Positions 55,816 through 64,000 of a stretch of 64,000 bases of DNA are shown in pieces. Position 1 is the first letter of the stretch, and each line of letters begins with the position of its first letter. Source of the DNA: Aradus depressus (Eukaryota > Arthropoda > Insecta > Hemiptera > Aradidae); contig OY759215.1 of assembly GCA_963662175.1 (NCBI GenBank), positions 53,957,213-54,021,212 on the forward strand, in the 5' to 3' direction. Under the pieces are notes generated by a model. That model saw only the letters and a list, made by a program, of their open reading frames with translations, was not told where the DNA came from and did not search any database. The translations under genes were made by a program, and so were the position numbers.

Positions 55816-56559
55816 TACAAATGTTTTTCCTTAGAAAGATAGTAAAAGAATTAACAGAGTAAAATGTGGTGAGATACGGACGATGAAGCTCGATTTTAGC
55901 GAATTTCTATTCGTGCTTTAGATTATTATCCCTCGATCAACTGTTATCTGTCAATTCTGCGAATTTAAAACTACTCTTTACTATGCGAAAAAGAGTAGTT
56001 GAAAGTAAATAAAAACAACGGTTCTTTAAAAAAAAAAATAAAAAAAAAAAAATAAGCACGTAGGCAGGACACAAGTTTACGCCAAGGAATGTAACCTCCA
56101 GAGATTTGGTCAACTTAAATGTTGAGTTGATGATTTATATTCGAGATAGTACTTGCTCGTTCAGGATCTACATCAAGCTCCACAGAGAAACTAACTGCCT
56201 TTAAAATAAATTTATTACTTGAAAGAGAGAAGAAAAAAATAAATAAAAGTAGGTATAAAATGCAAATGGCCGGAACCCCGACATTTGGAAATAGAGAGAT
56301 AGGCATAAAGATGGTAAAAGGTCAAAAATAATTGTCTGCTCAAATCTCTAGTACCAAGTTTCTAGTAATATATATAGGGGCAGGTCAGAGCTGGAGGTAA
56401 CTCTCCCCAAGTGGCTCTCCGGTCACTCTGCAACGTTTCAGTTGTGCTCTTTCAAGTTCAATGAATACACTTTAGCTGGTCCAGTTGATATGCAGAGTTC
56501 ACGATAGTCATTATGTCATTCCTTTCCGGATGAGGCCCATACGTTACACAGACATTTCC

Positions 56560-57160
56560 AGAAATTATCAAAAATGTACTTCCCCACCATTATAATCAAT
56601 TAATGTCAGCCAAAATGGGCTGAAAATCAATAATTGACTTATAAATCGAAATTCAAAATGTTGTGTCGATACCTTTATTACACCAGCCTCTCTCCTCTGA
56701 TCCCCCCTTCCATTCGGCAGATTTGATGGAAAATTAATATGTACCGTCCTTATAGGGTTTTGAATTTACATATCAAATGTTGTGTCAATACATTCATTAC
56801 AACGGCAGTTATTAAAGTTTTTATGTTTAGATTCCTCTCTCCTCTCCTCCTTCCCTTCGGTCGATTTGACTGAAAATAAAAAGGTGTCGTATTTATGAAG
56901 TTTTGGATACATATAAAATTTCGTGTCGATATACTCATTCTATCGGGAGTTATCGTATTCACAGAATCACCCCCAGACAGAATTTTTACTTGCCCAGCTA
57001 TACAAAGTATAGAGGGAGTTACGTAATCGGTCAGAAAATCGATGCGGAGTTTTCAAAGAAATTCCAAGTTTTCCGACCTCTTTTGGTTCCAAAAATGAGC
57101 AAAAAAAATTATGTGTGTCTGTGAACATATAAAATAAATATATCGACACGAAATTGTATC
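56560..57160. repeat. Rep-A tail-to-tail pair
   Basis: A plus copy (from AATGTACTTCCCCACCATTA at about 56570 to about 56985) is followed by a minus, truncated one (CAAAGTATAGAGGGAGTTAC near 57003 to AATATATCGACACGAAATTG at about 57155). Confidence 0.7.
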
Positions 57161-57559
57161 AGGAGACACGGCAGTGTCTCTGGCCAAGTCCGAAAAAATC
57201 CGAAAAAAAAGAAAGAAAAAGACACTGCTGTGTAACTTTTCTCGTGACACTAAATGCCACTTTTTGCATCAACAAAAGTATGTTATGCAATAACAAAATA
57301 ACATTTTTCTCTACATAGTTGTGTCGAGAACTCCGAGCTGAACAAAATGAAAAAAAAAAGTAGACAAAAAAGTTCATATTTGACCAAGTTACAAGGGGTC
57401 AAAGTCAGCAAAAAATAACTTTTTTTTTTCTTCTTCCTTTTTCAGTGTCCGGACGTCCGGATGACGTCATCAAAGTTTCAAAATATTTCATTTTAATTAT
57501 GTGGAACGTTGTTATGCAGTGATAGTTAATACAGTGTAATAGTGACAGTTACAAATTCC

Positions 57560-59390
57560 CACGTTACCAACCTGAGGGTTGCGGGTTCGAATCCGCACCA
57601 GTAATATCAACATTCTTTGCTAATAGCCAACGTTACCAACCCGAGGGTTGCGGGTTCGAATCCCCCCGAGTAATATCAACTTATTTTACAAAATGCTCAC
57701 GTTACGAACCCAAGGGTTGCGGGTTCGAATCCCGATCAGTAATATCAACTTATTTTACAAATAGCTCACAATACCAACCCGAGGGTTGCGGGTTCGAGTC
57801 CCGATCAGTAATATCAACTTATTTTACAAATAGCTCACGTTACCAACCCGAAATTGTTGGGTTCTGATCCCCACCAGCAACATCAACTTATTTCACTAAT
57901 AGCTCGCGTTACCAACCCGAGGGTTGCAGGTTCGAGTACCGATCAGTAATATCAACTTATTTTACAAATAGCTCACGTTACTTACTATATAAATAGCTCC
58001 CGTATCCAACCCGAGGGCTCCGGGTTCGAATCCCCACCAGTAATATCAACTTACTATATAAATAGCTCCCGTTTCCAACCCGAGGGTTCCGGGTTCGAAT
58101 CCCGACGAGTAATATCAACCTATTTTACAAAAAGCTCAAGTTACCACCCCGAGGGTTGCGGGTTCGACTCCCGATCAGTAATATCAACCTATTTTACAAA
58201 AAGCTCAAGTTACCACCCCGAGGGTTGCGGGTTCGACTCCCGATCAGTAATATCAACTTATTTTACAAATAGCTCGCGTTACCATCCCGGAAGTTGCGGG
58301 TTCGAGTCCCGATCAGTAATATAAACTTATTTTACAAATAGCTTACGTTACGAATTCGAGGGTTGGGGGTTTTAATCCCCACCAGTAATATCAACTTACT
58401 TTACAAGTAGCTCACGTCACGAACACGAAGGTTGCGGTTCGAATCCCCACCACTAATATCAACTTACTTTATAAATAGCCCACGTTACCAACCCGAGGGT
58501 TGCGGGTTTGAATCCCCACCAGTAATATCAACTTATTTTACGAATAGCCCACGATACCTACCCGAGGGTTGCGGTTTCGAATCCTTATCAGTAATAACGA
58601 CTTCCTATATAAATAGTTCACGTTACCACCCCGAGGGTTGCGGGTCCGAGTCCCGATCAGTAATGTCAACTTATTTTACAAATAGCTCTCTTTACCAACC
58701 CGAGGATTGTGGGTTTGAATCCCTACCAATAATACCAACTTACTTTACAAAATGCTCACGTTACGAACCCAAAGGTTGCGGGTTTGAATCCCCACCAGTA
58801 ATATCAACTTATTTTACGAATAGCCCACGTTACCCACCCGAGGGTTGCGGGTTTGAATCCCCACCAGTAATATCAACTTATTTTACGAATAGCCCACGTT
58901 ACCACCCCGAGGGTTGCAGGTTCGAGTCCCGATCAGTAATATCAACTTATTTTACAAATAGCTTGCGTTACCAACCCGAAAGTTGCGGGTTCGAGTCGCG
59001 ATCAGTAATATCAACTTATTTTACAAATAGCTCACGTTACGAACCCGAGGGTTGCGGGTTCGAATCCCCACTAGTAATACCAACTTATTTTACAAATATC
59101 CTACTTTACCAACCCGAGGGATGCGGTTTCGAATCCCTACCAGTAATAATGACTTCCTGTATAAATAGTTCACGTTACCACCCGGAGGGTTGCGGGTTCG
59201 AGTCCCGATCAGTAATGTCAACTTAGTTTACAAATAGCTCTCTTTACAAACCCGAGGGTTGCGGGTTCGAATCCTTCCCAATAATACCAACTTACTTTAC
59301 AAAATGCTCACGTTACGGACCAGAGGGTTGGGGGTTCGAATCCCCACCAGTAATGTCAACTTACTTTACGAATAGCCTATGAGTTTTGTC
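57560..59390 (+). repeat. tandem array of 26 x 69-bp units carrying tRNA B-box motifs
   Basis: Each unit reads approximately TAGCTCACGTTACCAACCCG, AGGGTTGCGGGTTCGAATCC, CCACCAGTAATATCAACTTA, TTTTACAAA. The B-box-like core GGTTCGANTCC starts at 57584, 57653, 57722, 57791, 57860 and so on to 59333: 26 units, spacing 69 bp except one of 94 and one of 68. About 15 cores match exactly. CAACCC-GA-GGGTTG forms a small stem. TAGCTCA resembles an A box ~29 nt before the B box, and many units contain TTTT downstream. Because 69 = 23 x 3, an apparent 264-codon frame (58432-59226) arises; it is not a gene. Possible relation to the SINE-2 T-arm (TTTGCGGGTTCGAATCCCG). Confidence 0.93.
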
Positions 59391-59587
59391 TTTTATGTCT
59401 TTTCTTTTTCAGTTTTGTATCGAATTTTCTGTCAGTTTTGTACGTATTTTTTAAGACTTGCAATACAATGTAAGTTTTTTGAATTCTGTTAGAAAGATTT
59501 AAAATAGACATCTACAAGTATTTATCATAAAAAAATCTGATCGTAATGTATGTTGAAAAATGACATTGATTCATTAAATGTTGTGAT

Positions 59588-60291
59588 ATATAAATAAAAA
59601 ATTCAGTAAAACTGAAAAGCACGGCCAAGTACGAAAAAAATATCTACCGAAGTAATTAATAAACATAAGTTTGATTCATTAAATGTTGTGATATATAAAA
59701 AAATTCTGGTCAAGTACGATCTTCCATGTATATATACTTCAAAAATTTATTCCTTTTATTTTATTATTGTACGTTGTTTGTTTGTACGTAGAATATATTG
59801 TAATTAAACTCTTTAAGTGACCGTTTAATTAAAAGAAGTTCAGGTTGGTCATTTCAGGTACTTGGCGACCTGCCGCGAAGATTAAGTTTACACAATGCTA
59901 TCTACCTGGAATATGGTATCAATCAATGCAAATTTGAAAACACATGTAATCATGGAATTTTTCTAGAAACAAACTAAATGCTCAGGGGAGAAACAATTAT
60001 TATAGGCAGGTCGCCAAGTACCTGAAATGACCAACCTGAACTTCTTTTAATTAAACGGTCACTTAAAGAGTTTAATTAAAATATATTCTACGTACAAACA
60101 AACAACGTACAATAATAAAATAAAAGGAATAAATTTTTGAAGTATATATACATGGAAGATCGTACTTGACCAGAATTTTTTTATATATCACAACATTTAA
60201 TGAATCAAACTTATGTTTATTAATTACTTCGGTAGATATTTTTTTCGTACTTGGCCGTGCTTTTCAGTTTTACTGAATTTTTTATTTATAT
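59588..60291. repeat. large near-perfect inverted repeat (287-bp arms, 130-bp spacer)
   Basis: The arms 59588-59874 and 60005-60291 match base for base except one substitution noticed (ATATATTGTAATTAAAC against ATATATTTTAATTAAAC). Outer ends: ATATAAATAAAAAATTCAG; inner ends: CAGGTACTTGGCGACCTGCC. Each arm repeats CATTAAATGTTGTGATATAT, which also lies just outside the left arm. No open frame. Transcription through it would give a ~290-bp RNA hairpin. Confidence 0.95.
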
Positions 60292-60299
60292 GTTTAGTC

Positions 60300-60775
60300 A
60301 GAACCCTCCAACAAAGCCACCCTTTAATTTTCAGCTAAATCGACCAAAAGGATTAGGGGGAGTACATAACACAAAAACCCTAATAACTATCGTTGGATGA
60401 ATGTATTGACACACAAATTCATATGTTTATTCGGGCCTATAAGGACGACACCAATTTTCCGCAAAATCAGTCGAAGGGAACAGAGGTCTCAAATATCCTA
60501 GTAACTGATGATTCAGAAGCCTCTATGTAAGCCACACATTTTAGTTTCAGCCCAAACAGTCGATAAATTGATTGATTCGTTCTGGGAAATACATACCCGG
60601 TGATTCACATGTAAAATTTCGAGGTCTTTCTATCGAGATTTATCTTGTTCACATTTTTTTTTTTTTTTATTTCTGAACAGTGAAAACATGAAATTCCGAT
60701 GAAAACTCAACATCGAATTTTCTGACCGATTACTATGACTTCCCCTATACTTCATGTAGCTGGAGAAGTAAAACA
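60300..60775. repeat. Rep-A copies, inverted then direct
   Basis: 60300-60600 is a minus copy (TTTTCAGCTAAATCGACC; left end TGGGAAATACATACCCGGTG). 60603-60775 is the right half in plus orientation ending ACTTCCCCTATACTTCATGT, AGCTGGAGAAGT. Confidence 0.7.
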
Positions 60776-61214
60776 AAAAAAATAATGAAGAAATTGGTAG
60801 TGAAGCTTAAGCTTAGTCTCAAGCAGTAACAGTTATGAAAGTGTTTATACGGGTGGGTGGACGGGTGACTGGTGAACCGCGGAAAACTGATTGTGAGTGA
60901 AAATCACAAATAATAGCCAAGCTATTTGTTCACTTTCTGCTATAATTATCTGCCATTAGGCGATTTCCACTGAAACAAATGACACAAATTATGAAAAATG
61001 ATATAAGTGATTTTCACTATCTAGCTACTATAATCAATTGCTGCTAGTCATAGAATAATTTTTCGCATGGAGTCCGAAGCACCGTTCCATAACTACACTT
61101 TCATTTGCAGTAAACACACTCGATTTTTTTTCCTTCTCCAATCATCTGGTGACCTAGAATGAGAGAGATTTCAAATGAAGTATTGGAAGGAATGATCTCT
61201 ATTCATTAAAAAAA
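60776..61214. other. unassigned sequence
   Basis: Includes a short palindromic patch at 60885-60910 (GATTGTGAGTGAAAATCACA). No gene. Confidence 0.35.
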
Positions 61215-61400
61215 AAAAAAATCAGTGGACCCACACATAAAATTTTGTGGCGATATGTCATTACATAGGAAGTTAATAACCCTCTCCTCCTTCAAGCTCA
61301 ATCGGCAAGAATTTGTTAGGCGTCGTCCTTATAGATTTTTTGATTCACATATAAAATTTAAAATTTCAAGTCAGTATTCATTAAAATTCCAGTACTTATT
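61215..61400 (+). repeat. Rep-A internal fragment
   Basis: CACACATAAAATTTTGTGGC, GGCGTCGTCCTTATAG and TTGATTCACATATAAAATTT match the middle of Rep-A. Confidence 0.6.
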
Positions 61401-61644
61401 ACTTCTTTACTTTTTGCTTTTTGCTTTTGTTTTGTTCTATCTTGTTTTATTTTTATTTTATTTTTAATCGAGAAGTAACAGTTTCACTAAAGAAATAATT
61501 TAATTTAATTTAGGAACAATCGTTAAATTCTTTTCTGATTTCTTCTGTTGAAAGAGCAGTAGACTCAAAACCTCCAAAAAGCTCTCTTGCTATTGTTCTA
61601 AAAGAATGTCAATGAAGCTATTTTATTTTATTTACTTATTACTT

Positions 61645-62085
61645 GTGTTATTGGGGTTTTCAAGTTATCCCCTTCCCTTGGCCTGATAATATATGTATGT
61701 CGTTCTTATGGGCTTTTGGATACATATATAAAATTTCTTGCTGATATATTTTACCTATCGTGAGTTATCGTACCCATAGATAAGGATCGATAGGAATTTT
61801 TTGTTTCATTTGATGGAATCAAGGGTGGAAAACATGAAAATTATATTAATGATCCACGAAACTGGTCGAAAGGAAGTGGAACCAGAGAAGAGAGTCTCGA
61901 CTTAAATACTCTAATAATGCCGATGTAATGAATGTATCGACACAAAAGTATGAGGATTCAGTAGATACTTTATAAGTCAAATATTGAGTTTTAGTCGAAA
62001 CGTCAATTAGCTTCAGAGGGAGAGCGAAAACGTAATTGTTTATCTCTTGTTGGGGAAGTACATAGCTAGTGATTCACCGTCGAAA
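61645..62085. repeat. Rep-A pair, direct then inverted
   Basis: 61645-61845 plus (CCCCTTCCCTTGGCCTGAT; GTCGTTCTTATGGGC); 61848-62085 minus (GATGTAATGAATGTATCGAC; left end TTGGGGAAGTACATAGCTAG, TGATTCACCG). Confidence 0.68.
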
Positions 62086-63048
62086 TTTTTTAATTAATTT
62101 AGTAGTTAGGTGTAAAAGCTAACAGGAGCAGCCTAGTGTCTCATCAAACTGTTACCGTTCTGGTGACTGACTGAGAGTAGTGAGCTCCGTGGAGGTTAAA
62201 AACCTTTAATCCTTCCGTCAACCTAAAATATAGACACCAAATAGTTCTCAAAGTTCCACTAACCCTTCAAATGATCTCTAGAGAAATAATGGAATCAACG
62301 TGTTCAAAACTTACAAAATTAATCTGTTCAATAATCTTAATCTTCCGTAGCGAATGTATAATGTATAAATGCTGATTTGAGCTCTTACTTTCTTATACCA
62401 TACTAATGGTATACTTTATACTAATAAAGAAGAATAGTAAACATGCGAAAATCCGGGTTCGAGGTTTTAACGAAATTTCACGTTTCATAATCCTCTAAAT
62501 ACATTTTGACCATGTTCGTGGTGGCTGTACCTAATTGGAACTTTGCGAGCATTCTAACTTAAAAATGATTGTAGTAACGAACTGATGATGATATGGTAAT
62601 TTAGTTATATTTTGGCTGAAATCGAATGTTAATTAAGCAACATTACTTCAAGACCTTTGTACATTTTACAAGATATGGCCTATTTTATTTATCATATAAT
62701 CTAAACTCTCTTCAAATAATAGTTGAAGAGAATACATAAAGATACATTTTAATTATGTAATTCATTTTAACTATGTAATACATTTTTTTAAGGTCACCCA
62801 GCTTGCGAGATACTTAAACCGTCATAAAATGACGTCTTGAAATCCATTTTTTTATGGCGCGAAAACGGTTAGTTCGAAAAATGTATTCTTACAAAAAAAA
62901 TGTTCCTTAATAAATTTCTAAATGCTGATGTGTCCTCAGATTTGAAATAGGACCAATACTACTAAAGTTATAGCACTCCAAATAGTACACAATAAATTTC
63001 TGTAGGAATCAGTTGAAAGAAATGTTTAAATTGCAATGCATGAGGTTT
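62086..63048. other. AT-rich non-coding region
   Basis: I see no gene or repeat with clear ends. Confidence 0.4.
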
Positions 63049-63600
63049 TTTTTTTTTTTTTTTTTTTTGCTTTTATTTACTGTTGCTAGGGTGCAACAAC
63101 CAGCATCTATGATGGTAGGTATTGTTATGTTGGCGTGACTGGCATGTGAGAGGAAGGCCACCCAGTGGTAGGTCCTCGGGACGAAAATTTATCTTAATTA
63201 TTAGGACAAGAACATAAAAAAATAAAATAAATAAAAAAATAAAAAAAAATAAAATTAATAAATAAAAAGGAATTGGAAGACAATTTTGATGGATGAGTAA
63301 AAGAGATGACAAAAGTAAAGGAAAATAATGTAAAAAATAAAAAAATAAAATATTAAGAACAAATAGGATTTAAGGTGGCAGTAAGTCGCAGTTCCATCTT
63401 CTCTTTAACCTTCGTGGGGGGATTTGTGGTAGGTGTTGTGAAGATAAAGTATGTATTTCTGGGTTTGTATGTGTGTAAGGTTTTCTAAAAAAACCTTTTT
63501 AAACGTTATTGTGTCGGGTAGGTACTGTGTGTATCATAAGATCGTTCTGAAGTGTTCGACGAATTTAAAAATAGGTTTTTATTATTGGTAGTTTGTTATT
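63049..63600 (-). mobile_element. 5'-truncated Jockey-type element, 3' end with poly-A
   Basis: On the minus strand a frame ends PRRLKRRWNCDLLPP then TAA near 63372, a typical C-terminus of insect Jockey ORF2. It is followed by a ~300-nt 3' UTR, AATAAAAGC, and about 20 A (T-run 63049-63069 on the plus strand). Only the last few dozen codons remain. It could be the same family as the element at position 1, whose 3' end is outside the window. Confidence 0.75.
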
Positions 63601-63689
63601 AAAAAGGATAAAAATAAAATAAAATCATATTTGGACTTACCAAATAGTGGACTTACTTATCTATAAAATGTGATGTGACCATAACAGGA

Positions 63690-63855
63690 CTTTCTTATAC
63701 CTACCTAACACTTTTTTTACAGAGCATTCTCTCTCTCCCCTCTCAAATTCTATTGGCACTACTGTATTCAAGAAAGTCACACACTGTACAATGAAACAAA
63801 GAAAGCCACTGATGCCAACGCATTAATAGCATACTCCCACTAATGCCGGTATATT
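63690..63855. repeat. diverged hairpin element related to 49569-49669
   Basis: GGACTTTCTTATACC, AAGAAAGTCACACACTGTAC, AATGAAACAAAGAAAGCCAC, TGATGCCAACGC and CACTAATGCCGGTATA correspond to parts of the 49569 element, in opposite order. Confidence 0.5.
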
Positions 63856-64000
63856 TTTTTCATTGCCCTCACAACTTTACCTAATCCCGACTTCTACTTT
63901 GATGGAATTAAAAGTAGAAGTTAATCAACGATCCGTCAGTACTTTTTAACATTTATACGACTGACAGACAGGATTTACCAATAATTTCCATCTTCAAACT

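Noticed and set aside
58432..59226. 264-codon open frame with 23-residue repeats
   Set aside because: Created by the 69-bp tandem array (69 = 23 x 3); the frame breaks outside these units, and indels show no coding constraint.
57560..59390. CRISPR array
   Set aside because: Units are contiguous tandem repeats without unique spacers, and the DNA is eukaryotic.

Overview
This is AT-rich arthropod nuclear DNA, most likely from an insect. A hemipteran would fit, but the sequence alone does not settle the order. The evidence is genes split into many short exons with GT/GC-AG introns, a Jockey-type non-LTR retrotransposon, tRNA-derived SINEs, many fold-back elements and (AT)n runs. Both conserved host genes, and the one unidentified host exon I can propose, lie on the minus strand.

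Layout. 1-3870: the 5' part of an apparently intact Jockey-clade retrotransposon (gag-like ORF1, then ORF2 with endonuclease and reverse transcriptase, cut by the window edge). 4290-8983: a complete five-exon cytochrome b561 gene (251 residues, all four haem histidines present); two of its introns are best explained as GC-AG introns. 12274-35896: 28 consecutive exons, 4674 coding nt with every splice phase compatible, giving the C-terminal 1557 residues of a Cadherin-23-like giant cadherin. It has about 11 calcium-linker motifs, a membrane-adjacent domain, one membrane helix, and a tail ending in the PDZ ligand TTEL. Its 5' exons are not in the window. 36487-36686 is an assembly gap between SINE pieces. 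43613-43700: one convincing but unidentified exon. The remainder of 37-64 kb is nearly all repeats.

Repeat landscape. There are two tRNA-derived SINE families (here SINE-1 and SINE-2), at least four fold-back/MITE families, and a ~500-600 bp dispersed family (here Rep-A) with about a dozen partial copies on both strands, densest at 51-62 kb. The two most unusual objects are adjacent. At 57560-59390 there is a tandem array of 26 units of 69 bp. Each unit carries a tRNA T-arm/Pol III B-box-like motif, most an A-box-like stretch, and many a TTTT run. About 200 bp further on, at 59588-60291, is a near-perfect inverted repeat with 287-bp arms and a 130-bp loop.

How the parts work together. The two host genes are unrelated in function: transmembrane electron transport by b561, and adhesion or membrane-protrusion linkage by the cadherin. 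They share only strand and neighbourhood. Their introns and the region upstream act as sinks for mobile elements.
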